Source: Channa striata
Taxonomy: Eukaryota; Chordata; Actinopteri; Anabantiformes; Channidae
Direction: 5' to 3'
Length of the DNA: 64,000 nt
Assembly (NCBI GenBank): GCA_033026295.1
Contig: CM065179.1
Location: 23,987,275-24,051,274 of the forward strand
Positions 50,676 to 62,599 of this stretch are shown here, piece by piece (positions within the stretch are counted from its first letter, which is position 1; each line of letters opens with the position of its first letter). The position numbers and the translations under genes were made by a program. The notes beneath the pieces are model-generated. The model saw only the letters and a list, made by a program, of their open reading frames with translations, searched no databases and was not told where the DNA came from.

Positions 50676-51191
50676 CTATTCCCGCCAAACCTCGCCAAGA
50701 TTTTTTATCCTATAGTCTAATTTTTTTTGTAATTGACTGAATTGGTTTAGCTCAATATCTGGGCTCCAACCGTTCCCTTTCCACAAAATTGGACGGAGAC
50801 TGAGACGACCAGCGGACTTCGGATCCCTCCAACTTTGATCCGAGTTGCCCAGCTGACCAGGTGCAATCCGTTCGGGCCGCACTAAAACCGCGACAACCGT
50901 GAGACGGACAATCCTCGCTCTGGGAGCGACCCTGCCGGTGACGAGGAACCACATCTCTCCCTTCCACTGCGGAGCGGTACCGACTTGCGCCGATACGGCA
51001 GAACGTCTGCTGCAGCTAAAGGCAAGAGAAATACATCTCTGTTTCATAAAAGCCTTGGTCTTAACAGTCTCTAACACAAGGGAGCCCTTTCTAAATTTAC
51101 ACGTAGTTTTTCCCTTAATTAGAACTAAATAGCAATTATCCTTCGTCATTTTGGTCCCAAAATTATCACACCTGTATACACACTCGCTCAC
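50676..51191 (-). CDS. 171-codon open frame of unknown meaning
   Basis: This is the longest uninterrupted frame outside the RTE LINE, antisense to the promoter-like block. It begins MSECVYRCDNFG at 51191 and ends LGEVWRE before the stop at 50676. I recognise no domain, signal peptide, membrane segment or retroviral motif. Its length is partly explained by the local GC content, which lowers stop frequency. No initiation context or splice site supports it. It may be chance. Confidence 0.15.
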   Translation of the reverse strand: MSECVYRCDNFGTKMTKDNCYLVLIKGKTTCKFRKGSLVLETVKTKAFMKQRCISLAFSCSRRSAVSAQVGTAPQWKGEMWFLVTGRVAPRARIVRLTVVAVLVRPERIAPGQLGNSDQSWRDPKSAGRLSLRPILWKGNGWSPDIELNQFSQLQKKLDYRIKNLGEVWRE

Positions 51192-51442
51192 TCATCTATT
51201 CATTTAAAATTGTTGTTCCATGTTGACAATCTGTTCATTTGTTCATTTCATTACTTATGTCCAAATGCATATTCCCATTCATTTATATTCCCTGTAGTAG
51301 TAGAGTAATAAATAATTGAAAAGAACTGGTTATGTGTTTGTCCTTCTTTAGTTATGCAGACGAGTCACTGATACGGTAAAGAATTCACGATATAGACTGA
51401 TGTTGGTTAAATGGTTGCTTACTTAATTTTATTTGTCACTTT

Positions 51443-51500
51443 GGACCGTCAACGGTCCATGTAATATAATAATTCATAGTGTGATTCGGCTTAACGAATC
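51443..51500. repeat. two adjacent 6-bp perfect hairpins
   Basis: GGACCG-TCAA-CGGTCC at 51443-51458 and GATTCG-GCTTAA-CGAATC at 51483-51500, 24 bp apart. Confidence 0.85.
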
Positions 51501-51982
51501 TGGTGCCCTAAATTCGAGGAAATTAATGTTGCATATTAATATCAAATCACCCAAATATAGTGAGTTCTGCTACACGGGGGGGGCAAGACATTTTAATGTT
51601 GGTGACAAAGTTTGCCTCTTCATCATCCAAACCACTGTGGAGCACTTGAGCAGGGCTCTTAGTCTGTGTAGGTCAGACTGTGGTTGTTCTGGGCAGCTTC
51701 TACTGTGTGAGTGTTTTCAAGGCCATATGGCAGAAAAGAGGGAGCCTCAAACTGACACTACCCAGAAAAACAATTAAGTCTGGATCAATAGAAACTGAAA
51801 CTGAACTACCTGGTACATGGAAAGCAGCTAAATCTGGTAAATAGCCTCTCCGCTGTACTATCGTATTAATAAATTGCACTTGATCTCTGAGAAAAAAATG
51901 CAATAAAACTAATAAGAATGAAACCAAAGTCTCATAATGCTGCAACGTCATGAATGCATTCGCAGCTAATGTTGCCTAGACC

Positions 51983-52035
51983 ATGGTAAATGGTAAATGG
52001 TCACTTATACAGTAAAATGCTTGACAGTGTTGCTT
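51983..52035 (-). mobile_element. 3' tail scrap of SINE family B
   Basis: The words ggtaaatggtaaatgg and cacttatacagtaaaatgctt match the 3' end pattern of the SINEs at 24317 and 57669 (gtaaatg..tctgcacttatatagc). Only the tail is present. Confidence 0.4.
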
Positions 52036-52039
52036 CTTA

Positions 52040-52265
52040 TTCCACCACTCTGCGGCACACACCTCCTTGTGAGGACACTCGTTGACGAAATACAATCCCT
52101 AGCCACTTACCCTAACCCTAACCATCACAGCAGAACGCCTAACCCTAACCAAAATCTAATTCAAAAACCAATTCATTTAAAATGTCCTCACTTTACAAAA
52201 ATGTCCTCACTCTGTTGTTAAAAAATTTAATTTGGTCCTTACTAAGTAGTATCTACGGGGTCACA
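52040..52265. repeat. teleost dispersed repeat with CCTAACC and 'tgtcctcact' words
   Basis: Contains gtgaggacactcgttgac, CCTAACCCTAACC-type words at 52110-52123 and 52138-52150, and the duplicated aaaatgtcctcact near 52180 and 52198. I recognise this mix as an interspersed teleost repeat. The CCTAA words are too few and too irregular to be telomeric. Confidence 0.45.
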
Positions 52266-53567
52266 CACACAAAGACTTAAGGTTACTGATTCTAAAACAA
52301 TATTGCTCTCACACGCTGGGATTTCACATTCACAACACTTGATGGTTTTAAAGTTGTTGCTGATCAGTGTATCAGTGTGACAGAACTAAGCTTAGAGGTG
52401 CAAGTACTCAAATCATTTAGAGTTACAACTTAAGGCAATGCATGAAACGTTTTAATTATACAGAAGTACAGAATTATGAGCATCACAATTTACTTTTGCG
52501 ACCAGAAGTACCAATTATACCAACACAGAACCTCTTCTACTGTATCTCTACCCTCTTAGCTTACATTACTTATAATTTCACTGAAAAAATAAAATGCTGC
52601 TGGAAACTGGATCACCGACCGATTTCTATTACTGCAGGTAAGTGTTCATTTTATTAAACTAATGCTAATGAATGCACACAGAACCTTCCCTAACAGAGTC
52701 AATATTTATGAATCTGGCTATTTTTATTTCACTTTAGGTTCTGTCTCCCTTTCTAAATAAAGCCAGCACAGTGGATTTCACCTCCAATACCTGTTATTTT
52801 CAGGTTGGGGAGATGCCTCAAGGGCGGATAAACATCATCAAGACCTCTCAGACTAATTAGGCTTAAAGTTGCCATAGTACCCAGAAGTTCCAAATTTGAG
52901 TGGGCTGACTTAGCTGGGGCTAAATCTCTGTGTTTCCACCCCAAGGCAGTACAACAAACATCAATACTGCATTTTTATTAGAAGCAAAAGAGGGCATGCA
53001 TAATTTGTAAGCTCTGTGATGTGTATTTGTTGCTTATATTCAGACAAAATCTATATCACAGTCTGTCAAATTGTTAATGATCTTAAAATATTTTATCATC
53101 TTCAAATAATACCATTAGGCTCATTAGTTGTAGACGGTTAGTATCACATCCATTCCCCAGCATGCCAGAAGTGGAAAATTTACAGCTGTCACATTGTGTA
53201 GATGTCTTTTTCTTTAACTGCAACACTTTCCCCCAACATATAATACACACAGACTACTGACAGGCATGTGAATTTTCACCAAGAAAGATTTCACTTTCAA
53301 TTATGTAACAGCTGAGGATAAACAAGTAGTGCCCTATGGCGAACTCAGCAGTTTATCCAAATAAATCTGTTCACAGCTTTCTATCAGAAACTGACAAACA
53401 AGATGTGGCGGTGTCTTATATTAAAGCAGCTCCTCCGCTCTGCAGTGATTACACACCTTAGCATAAAATTCAAGGCAATAAAAGGGTTGTCAGGCAACAG
53501 AGGGTCATTAGTTGGAAAAATGAGGTTGGTGGAAGTAAAAGAGTCTGGTGATGTGGAATAAACCTAC
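52266..53567. other. intron adjoining the donor site, nothing recognised
   Basis: AT-rich; no element seen. Confidence 0.5.
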
Positions 53568-53714
53568 CTCCTCTGCTTTTGTCTGCTCGAAAGCAAACTC
53601 CATGGTGGGAACAGCTAGTTGGTTGGCAAAGAAACTCACATCTCCAGGCAGCTGCAGTGAGCTCACGTTGGGTCCAGGGCAGTTCCCACCACGGATGCAA
53701 CTCAGCAACTGTCT
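53568..53714 (-). CDS. naaladl2: internal exon of NAALADL2-like M28 ectopeptidase
   Basis: On the minus strand the acceptor tract ccacttttcaatag ends at 53715. The 147-nt exon encodes 49 residues in phase 0, including RQLLSCIRGGNCPG, NVSSLQLPGDVSFFANQLAV and PTMEFAFEQTKAEE, and ends at the donor GAG|GTAGGT (53568/53567). In the M28B family the 'GD..FF..(L)G(I/V)P' stretch is the end of the peptidase-like domain; here the usual G before I/V is A. The NVSS N-glycosylation sequon fits an extracellular location. The two cysteines (SCIRGGNC) match a cysteine-pair segment I remember in NAALADL2 at this place. The next exon in frame is 5461-5550. The preceding exon was not found up to 64000. Confidence 0.92.
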
Positions 53715-53759
53715 CTATTGAAAAGTGGAAAAAAGGGAATATGAGTAATTTGACTTACA

Positions 53760-53913
53760 GTCGTAAACCAGTGGTTTGTTTCTTCTTCAGGACTTTCCAA
53801 ATGGTCGTACTAGCTATTGTCAATGTTTAAGCAATGTCTCGGATTGATTTTCCATCTTCTTTCAGCTTCTCAATTAGTTGTTTTTCACCCATAGACATCT
53901 CTCTGATTTTCAT
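53760..53913 (-). pseudogene. Tc1-like transposase N-terminus fossil
   Basis: On the minus strand an ATG at 53911-53913 opens a frame reading MKIREMSMGEKQLIEKLKED, then GKSIRDIA, a stop (TAA), then TLTIASTTIWKVLKKKQTTG. This is the first helix-turn-helix (PAIRED-like) of a Tc1/mariner transposase, with the usual 'I..IA..L....STV..(V)..' pattern. The catalytic part is absent. It lies in the upstream intron only 46 bp from the exon at 53568-53714. Confidence 0.65.
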
Positions 53914-54106
53914 GTTGGTTAAACTGCTTAATATCACCTCTATAAATGAAGTCTGAACAGCCAAAAGCCAAATCTGAAACTGAGCGTAGACATTCAGTGC
54001 TATTCATAGAACACACACAAAGGCTATCTTCTAAAGGCCACTTTATACTTGTCCGATGCTACACATAAACGGCGACGCTGAGTGTTGTGAATTGCAGAAC
54101 ATGCCA

Positions 54107-54128
54107 ATGTACTTGTAGACAAGTACAT
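54107..54128. repeat. 22-bp palindrome (10-bp perfect arms, 2-base centre)
   Basis: ATGTACTTGT-AG-ACAAGTACAT. Confidence 0.93.
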
Positions 54129-57100
54129 CTGCCTTTCAAGTATGAAAGGAACACATACGAACATATCCGAGCGTACCTCTGTGTCACACTTTACGTGTAT
54201 TGTCGGAGAAGCATAAACCAGCTTTAAGTTGTGTATCAGATCTAGATGTAAATACCTGGAAATAAAAGCTGAAATGTGATCTCTTGTCTTATATTCATCT
54301 TTTGATGGCAAACCCAAATGTTTTCAGTCTACGGCAAAAATAAACTTTGAAACAAGTTGAAAAGAAATGGTCTGTTTTCCATTTTAAACTAACATTTAAG
54401 TTCTTTTTATTAATTCATTTTAAGGCCAAACTCCCACCTTTTTCTCATACCCAACCAATCTGTTGGTGTTTAAAGCATATCTTGTTTGTTATTGTAGCCA
54501 TAGTAATAAAAGTTTGGCACAACAATGGCCTACTCTCACTACTGGTAGGTAGTAACAGGGATCTACTGAGCAAAATGTATAGGCTGACGAGCAGAGATGT
54601 CAAAAGTGGCTATTGACATTAGAGCACGGTAAGTTTTAACATGCTCTAATCTTAACACCCATATAGGTTTGTCAACCTCTTACTCAACCCACACAAGCAT
54701 TCGTTGAGATACTGCCCCCGGGTTGAAAGGCAGGCATATGACTGCTGAAACTGCCCCCTTTTGTCACATAGCACAATGGCAGGTGCTGTCTCTTATAATA
54801 GTTTTAAACACGTGGCTGCTGTAAAAGTATTTTTGGCCCTAAGAGTCAAAAATACTTGACTCCAAATGTGCAAACAAATGGGTTTTTTTAAAGCACAAAG
54901 ACAGCTTAGGCTGTGGTCGGGCACTGAACAAGCTCTGCTGGGTTCGTTTTCAGTTCACAGATTTGTCACGTTGTATGACACATGACTTACAACAATGCCA
55001 ACAGAAAGTTACACTGGACTCCTGTGGGAAAGTCCTCTGCTTTACGGACCCATCCATCCACCCCATCCTCCTGTGTTACATTCGCTACAGCCACTACACA
55101 TTGTCTCAGTAACACACATTTATTGGTGGTTGTTACCTGCTTGATCAAATGAACTACATAGTCTTACATTACAGAAGGACTTGCCCCTCCTATAATAAAC
55201 CCGATTACAGTGCTTCTTTAAATTTGTAATGTAGATTGTTTAGATCTCAGTCAGACAGATGTTATCTGCTGTCCCTGTCCCAGGGGCAAGGGGCTGGATA
55301 AAACCCCTCTTTCAGCCATTAAAAATGTTCCAAATTGTTTTAATCCTGATGCTTATCAAAATGGTCGTGGGTGGAGCATAAACAGGGCTAAATACAGCAC
55401 AGTGCTGAGAAAGGAACTGATGTTTAGGACATGGCTTATTATACATTTGATGCTTTTGTCACACTTCTCCACAGCTACTGTAGCATGTAGCTCTTCACCT
55501 GGGCCAACCGACTTTTGCTGTTATTTCTAATTGAAGCAACAACAAGGCTGTTGAGGTCAGAGTAGGAAACAGAATGCAACAGTCAATCAACTGGAGGTTT
55601 ATCTCAGTGGTCCACATCCACTGAGTACAGCTGATGTCACCATGCTCTTCTGTCATATATTGCATTTAATTAGAGCTCCCTTTTATCAAAGTCTGTCAAG
55701 GGGAGAGAGCTCTGTTGTCATCATCACCACCACTGTCACTCACACTGATTTCAATTTTTTCTATTTTTATTTTTTCTGAAGGCTGTTTCTCTGTGAACAA
55801 TTAACTGCTCTACAGCTTGGCTATATGCGTTCAATCCACTCTCGTCCTCTAGGCCCCCTGTCCTGCTTGATCCTTTTGTCTCTTCCCACCCTACCTGCTG
55901 CTGATTACCTGGATTGAGTGTGTTTGCTCAATCAGAAGGTGAAAGATACAAATGACCTATGCCTTTCCCTGCTTCAACCTCATCTAAGGCGGTATCTTAC
56001 AACTTCGGATTAAATAGGTCTTGAGGACCAGAGTTGGAAACCCCTGCATTTTATCACACTGTTAGAGGGTCAAGAATTTCCATACAATTTTTGTTGGTAT
56101 TGCCTTCAGGAGCTCTAAAGTACAGGTCTATTTGTACCAGCAGCAGATGAAAAAAATGATAAAAGGGACATTTTACATTCACAAACAAATTTTACATTCT
56201 AAACATGATTAGGTTATGTAAACTCTGGAACAGGTTGGCATTCATTTTAGAGAGTGGGGTTTGAATCTAGAGTGCTACAAAATGATGTTATTATGACCAG
56301 AAGGACATTGAGTACTTAAAGTCTTGTAAAGGTTTTTGGTCACACAGGTGAGGCTATCTGGAAGTTGAGTCATGTCAACTGGACTTCATTCTTCCTAGTT
56401 GGAAATATTTTGATAATTATCCAAGTAGCCTCTTTACTCTGAAGGAAAGTTGGCTAGAAGACACACCTAAACCCTCACATGGTCCTATGCTTTTCATCTA
56501 ACCTGAATATACTTGTTAGGTGGACAACAGGAGATGGTAGAGAGTCATTGTGATGTCTTGATCATGACTCCTACCACCGTTTGTCCTGCTAAAATGAGTC
56601 CTTATGTGCGGCCTGCTGATGTGTGAAGTTGTCTTAAACTCCCTAGTTGACTGTCATGTGAATTTTGATTTGATCGGAAAGAAACATTTTGCAATGTTGA
56701 CTCATTATAACATATGCACCTAGCATGGTTTAACTGGCGCTGCTCAGCACCAATGAAGCAGAAAAAAGGCCTTCTGCTTTCACTGTAGCCTACACACAAG
56801 GGCGGGACACAGTCAAAGCAAAATCCAATTCAGCTGCCCTGCAACAACTACCATTCGGAGCTTATATTCAGTATTTAGTCAGGGATTGTGTGAAGGGCTG
56901 TTTATGGCATTTTAATACGAGCAGTTTTAAAGCATCAGTTTGTAGTGCTGTTGCATCGGATTTCATGGTGAACCGCATTACCCTCTGCAGCTGCTGCCTT
57001 TATTGTTTCCAGCACCCATCCCCTGTACAAGCTTAGTCACTCCGCCTCATCAGACTGAATCCAATCTACAACTGCATGTCCTCACCTCTGTATTTGCCGG

Positions 57101-57668
57101 TTGTACTGTTCTACTGAAACACTGCTGGCGAAACAAGATATTGGATGAACTTCATCTGAACTGGATTTGCATGACTGCCTGTGATTAGAAAAAGCACTAC
57201 CACCACTGAGCATTCCAATTCCAAGCAAGCTTGCCCTTGGACAATCACTGACTGTTCATGTTTCATGTATCCATTAGTGAACAAGTTAAAGCAATATACA
57301 GTGGTTTCTCCTAGGGTCACTGCTCAGGAGCAGTACTCAGGAGCTAATAACTATAGATCAGACCATTCAGATGTGCAGAACTTTGCGATTGGTTTACAGC
57401 ATTCTCCTCATAACAGACATTTGAACAATGTAGGACATAATAACTAATACCTCACATATTTCAACTATGGCAAACAGTAGTAGTTGACATATATTGACAT
57501 ATAGAGAACCTTGCATTGCAATTAGTGTTTTTTTAAAGGTCAGAAATTTATCACAATTAAGTATAATCAAATTGCAAGTGTTACTTTTCACTGTGGCAGT
57601 GCACATAAACGCTGAGTGAATCTCATGTTGATGCATGTTTGAGACTGATTGCCTTACTGACCAAGTAA

Positions 57669-57905
57669 ACAGTCTGCACTTATATAGCACTTTTCTACCC
57701 GTTGGTACTCAAAGCACTTTACACCACTCACCAATGGGGGAGCTGCTATGCAGCTAGCCAACACTCACTGGGAGTAACTACGTTACTGAGGTTCAGTGTC
57801 TTGCTCAAGGACACTTCAACATGTGACTAGAGGAGCAGGGGATTGAACTAACACCTGTAGGATTGGTGGACAACCGCGCTACCAACTGCGCGACAGTTGC
57901 ACCAA
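57669..57905 (-). mobile_element. tRNA-derived SINE, family B, copy 2
   Basis: On the minus strand the head from 57905 reads through an A box (gcgcagttggtagcgcgg, 57893-57876) and a B box (gttagttcaatcccc, near 57842), both close to tRNA promoter consensus. The body follows (plus-strand blocks tgtcttgctcaaggacactt and tactcaaagcactttacacc), ending at the 3' end gtctgcacttatatagcac near 57669. It is more complete than the copy at 24317-24508. SINEs are transcribed by RNA polymerase III and moved by LINE proteins. Confidence 0.8.
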
Positions 57906-60900
57906 GCCAATGGGGTTTCCTGTGGGGCTCCCAGTGGAAAAAGCGGGCATGTTACTGTGTAACTGTGTGCTTTGCTACATATAAAGGGCACATTAGTTCC
58001 CTCAGTGACATTCAATGTTGTCAGTGGATGTAAATAATGACAAGACACTGCTTTAAAATGATAGGTGTTTCTGGTTTCCATCCGGCAGTCATTGTTTTCA
58101 GTCAGTGTCACTAACAAATGTCCAGTACTTGGCAGCACATTGTAGTCATCTACTGCAGCTTACTTTTCCAGCTAATGCTAAATACTAAAGCTGACAAGTT
58201 TTAAATACACCTGTTTAAACCTTGTAGATATTTTGACACAGAGCATTTTTCTTACTGGTGAACAAGCTTTACATCGTGCCATGCCTGTCTACGAGATTCA
58301 AAATCTGAGCACATAGCATCTGAATATACTATAGAGGCATCTCTTTGCACACCATCCACTTCCTCACAGTGTTGCATTAAAATATGTCCCAGTGGCTTTG
58401 CTGACCCACATTTTCGGAAAATATGCAAAACTCTCCAATATGGTGCCAGGGTTGTATTTAGAGAAAAACAACCAAAGAGATTTGCCTTCTTAGCAAAACA
58501 TGCTAAACTGTCCAATTCGAGCACTTGCTTGGAGTGTGTAAACCATTATGATGTTGTGGGGGCATGACTCCTGCTCCTCTGCTGCCTACCTTGATTGTAA
58601 AATGGAAACCAATCTATACCCTATCTGGTCTGGAAATGCCATGAGATCCACAGGGAAGAGGCAAGGGATATGGGTTGCAAAGAAGGACAACTGGCTACTT
58701 GGATGAACAGATGAATGAATATATTAAATCATAAAAAAACAACACTGTTCAACCATTACTACAGAATACTAATGGCTCAGAAGTTCAGTGAAATAATGTG
58801 TTGACATTCTGAAGGGAAAATCAACTTATTGAAAGTGCTTGGGTTATAAGCAGCTGTGACCCTATTTGAGCAACCTGGGATCCAACATGATTAAAAAATT
58901 AAGAATTTCTTTTGAGTTTGGCTACTATCATATTCTCTCTATCCCAAAAGAAAAAAATATGCATTGCTGTTTTGGGTGAAATTATAGCTTAACCTCTCAC
59001 CCTTGTTTTCATCACACTGAGATCTTAGAAAATACACAGCTGCTTGTGAGGAAATTTCAGTAGACATGAGGTTTTGACATTTACTCAGCACTTTAAAGGC
59101 TTGTGCAGAATTTTAATTCCAGCAATAAAAAACATGGGGAAAAGAAAAAAATATCTCAACTAAAGCCACAAAGTAGGATTATATAGAGAGATAAACCATC
59201 ATCCCATCAGCTCCAGAGAAGGTTTAAAGTCAGGGACAGTCAAATAAACGCACGTCCTTTGGAGGAGGAATACTAAAGCAAAAAGAGGTGTAAAGTAAGG
59301 GGGGAGGGGGGCACAGAATAAAGTGAACAGGGAGGAAAGGAGTGAGGGAGAGCAGAGAGAATGGGTAATTTCAGCCTGTGGTGCCACACCAGGAATCAAT
59401 ATTTAATTTCTTTGTCTGCTATGATAAGGAGAGAGTGAAATGATTTGAGATCTCAGCTTACCACTCAGTACCACTCAATCTGCAATATCATATGTGCTAC
59501 ACAGAAGGGCTGACTGAAGCGGGGCATAAAAAGTTGAAACTAGATAATCCCCTCAAGTCAGTATATCCAGCCTGTTCTTGTCTGAAATACATGTTGTGAT
59601 GTTAACGTTTGTTTTCAGATTTTACAATAAAAATGCTATATATTATAAAAGCCAAGAGCAGTTCAAGAGCATAGCGGAAGTACAACCTTCCTCCCATTTA
59701 TTCGAGAAAGAACATATGGCCCTAAGATTTTGGACACACCATGTGCATCAAGTCACTGTGACCAAACCTGGCATAAATTTGTCAAGTGTACCTCAGGCAA
59801 CCCTATCCAAAAACTCTGACTTCAAATATAATGTTTTTACCTGCAGGCAAAAACAACCAAAAATGCAAATGAATATATTGACTGTTTGCCAATATTTAGC
59901 CACTGTAGCGTCTAATATTTTAGTACTGAAGTGCTGAATGGATCAACAACAAAACACAGGAGTCAAGACAGGAACTTGAGTCTAGTGGAAATTGCTGTTA
60001 TACAGCAGTAACCAGTCATGGGATTCATATCATGTGAAGCATTTGTTTTTTAGTCAAACCGTGACTGTTTCTGAAATTCCCTACTCCCTAGAAAATGTCC
60101 GATAAGTACTTCACTTTTGTTGCATCATCACTAACAGCTGTTTAGGTTGCCCAACGACTTAGGACATAATGACTCATCTTAAAAACATGGAGCACTTATT
60201 ACACACTATTGTGCATTACATAGTAGCAACGGGACGATTTCTAACCACTCGAGAAACCTCCAGTAGTTACTGGAGAACTGTGTCTACATGGAGCAGAAGC
60301 ATAATCTGACTTCTTATTTTGAAAGCCTGGTGAACAGATCTTTACTGTATAGTGACAGAAAATGCTGCTTCCAGACTTTTGCTGTGATCATGTCACTGTA
60401 CAGTGACAACACAGGGAGAAAGAGAACATTCCAAACCTCTGCACTGAAAGTGACTTTGTGTTACTTAAATTTTCTTTTTCTGGACTCAAGACATTGCTTT
60501 AAAATGGGGCAACGCCGCTCCGTTAATGCACTCTCCTTTCATTCAGCCTTTCACTCAGCTGCAAGTTCCTGTCTACAGCCTTTTGTTAAGTGCATGTGCT
60601 GTTGAAGAATGACGATTAGAAGCCTGGTTTCACATGAAAGTGGCAGAGGAATCAGCATTCTTCAGGAGACATTTACCTGGGGAAATCAGGTTTCCCTAAT
60701 CCTCGACTCCTGTTTTGGAAACCTGGTTTTACATTTCCATGACAGAAATCACCTTTCCCAAAAAAGCCAACTGTAACCTGGTGGCTTAAGTTCATGTGAA
60801 CATACTGACAATTGTAATGCACCATAGTTAAAGGCAGAAAATATTGTGTAACATGAGCTGCCATTTAGATGACATCGTAAGAGACAACAGCCTTCATTTT

Positions 60901-61129
60901 GGTCCGTTTTTTTGTCTAAATGTGTTTGTTCATAAACAGAATGTTGCCAAAATCTTGGTTTTAATTTGGCTTTGAGCTTTTTCTTAAGTGAAAAAGAAAA
61001 TCATCTCTTTTTCTGCACTGAAATATTTATTAATTTATGATGTTTTAGGTGATAGGGGACTCCTAAAAGATAGTGGACTCTTTTAGGTTTTTAGGCTGAA
61101 AAACTAAAATTATTTATATTCATATTATT

Positions 61130-61626
61130 CATTACAACCACAAGGATAAGTGTGTTTTATTGGGATTTTATGTGACAGACCAACACAAAGTGGCACATCA
61201 TTTTGAAGTAAAAGCAAAATGAAAAATGGTTTCACAAATAAATATCTTAAAAATGTCCATTTGCATTCAGCCCCATGTAATCTGACACCCCCAACTGAAA
61301 ATCATATTCATTTGTTAGAATGAACCAATCAAAGATCAGACCTAAATCCAACGGAGAATCCTGACCAATTTTAATCTTGAGATGTGCAAAGCTAGTAGAG
61401 ACAGACCCTGAAGCTCTTGCAGGGGGGTGAACACAAATGCATTCGTACTTTTCGGATATTTATTTGTAAAAGGATTTGAAGTTTCCTTTCACTTCACAAT
61501 TATGTGCCACCTATGTACAGTTAGGTTGGTCTCTCATGTTTGATTCTAATTAAATACATTTGCATTTGTGGTTGTTGTGTGACAAAATAACTTAAAGGGG
61601 TATGAACATTTTAAAAGGCGCTCTAT
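61130..61626. mobile_element. internally deleted Tc1-type transposon
   Basis: Left end: cattacaaccacaagg and ttattgggattttatgtgac, then agaccaacacaaagtggcac. Right end in reverse order: cacaattatgtgccacctat (about 61495), then ttgtggttgttgtgtgaca and ggggtatgaac, ending near 61626 with aaaaggcgctctat. The two ends are long, imperfect inverted repeats. They match a Tc1 family I know in many fish, in which a transposase gene lies between; here only about 200 bp of spacer remains, including scraps such as agacctaaatccaacgg and tgtgcaaagctagtagagac. It is non-autonomous. The outermost part of the left end is lost or diverged. Confidence 0.75.
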
Positions 61627-62599
61627 ATGACCATACACACCTGAAGGTCTGATAAACATTTTATTTATTTATTATATTTTTGGGTGTATATATAACTTCT
61701 CCTATTACAGACCATAACTTATTGTTTATTTTATTGTATTACTACAGCTGTGTTTACTGTCATTCCGTGTCTACATGCGAGTGTTCATTTATGATGTCCC
61801 CAGCAGGACTATCAACAGTATTATGTCTTACAATCTATTTAGAAAAACAGATTTCACTCATTCTGGGGTCCAGTTTTATTTTTACCAGTGTGTAAGATGC
61901 AAAACGGTGTATTGGAGTGAGTTTTGCAGATCATTGCAAATTTACAACACGTTACTGCACACAGGCCAGAATATTGCAAGAGCAAGTGTCCAAGTGTTTG
62001 TCCTTGTTAAACAATCAAATGTAGATATGCTGTCAGATCATAAGTAAGAGCAGGGTTACAGCGTGCTTCTGTGGGATACGTGATGAAAAAGATAATGATA
62101 AAACTATTTAGTGTCACTGTCCAAATACTTAGGAACTGCACTGAAGGCAATGAGTCATCCAACAAAATACAGATTTGCTTTCAACAAAGGCTGCATTATA
62201 CAGTGTACGGTACATTTTAGAAGTGATTATTTTTTGCTATATGGACAAAGCTGTGTCAAATCATGTATAACTGTGTCTCCAAATACATACTTGATTCAAA
62301 TAAAGAGGTACTCCTCTATGCAGCAGCATCTGATTGGAGACAAAAATGGCAAAAGGAGTAAATGTTATTGTGGAAGACCGCGGAACCTTTGAGTTAGAAG
62401 TGTAGTTTTGCAGCAATACAGTTATTGGCCAACCAGTAACCACTGACCCAAAGAAGCAGAGTAATAGGAAAAAGTGAGGATATAATTAGAAGCTTTAATT
62501 TAGACATAAGCAAAGCTTGGACTGTGACTTAATGACATTTTGCAAGCTGCTGAAACAAGATATTAGACTAGTTTTGTGTTTGAATTTAAAATAAAAAGG

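Larger units (their letters stand above)
50280..51520 (+). mobile_element. CpG-rich promoter-like block, candidate LTR / leader of a retroelement
   Basis: This block differs from all its surroundings: many intact CpGs (for example around 50437-50470 and 50800-51010), higher GC and few homopolymers. In order it has a TATA box (TATAAAAA, 50367-50374), a pyrimidine-rich start-like segment (ttcacccctcttctccggct), hairpins at 50555-50577 and 50816-50845, a poly(A) signal AATAAA at 51307-51312, hairpins at 51443-51458 and 51483-51500, and directly after the last one TGGTGCCC at 51501. That order resembles a long terminal repeat followed by a primer-binding site. I cannot find matching TG/CA ends, a target duplication or a second LTR. 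Alternatives are a CpG-island promoter with a non-coding first exon nested in the intron, or an unknown element. Confidence 0.35.
5551..53567 (-). other. naaladl2: about 48-kb intron between the two NAALADL2-like exons
   Basis: The intron is bounded by the donor GAG|GTAGGT at 53568/53567 and the acceptor TTCAG|GCC at 5551/5550. Aligning the joined residues with PSMA and with remembered NAALADL2 leaves no gap, so no constitutive exon should be missing between them. The intron is AT-rich and holds the repeats and mobile elements listed separately. Mammalian NAALADL2 also has very long introns. Confidence 0.85.

Noticed and set aside
52110..52150. Interstitial telomere (CCCTAA repeats)
   Set aside because: Only two or three irregular units, within a dispersed repeat that normally contains them.
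57842..57905. tRNA gene on the minus strand
   Set aside because: A and B boxes are good, but acceptor and anticodon stems do not form and a SINE body follows directly, so it is a SINE head.
58555..58720. LINE 3' end with a ggatgaacagatgaatgaat tail
   Set aside because: Resembles the tails of L2-like elements, but too short and diverged to support.
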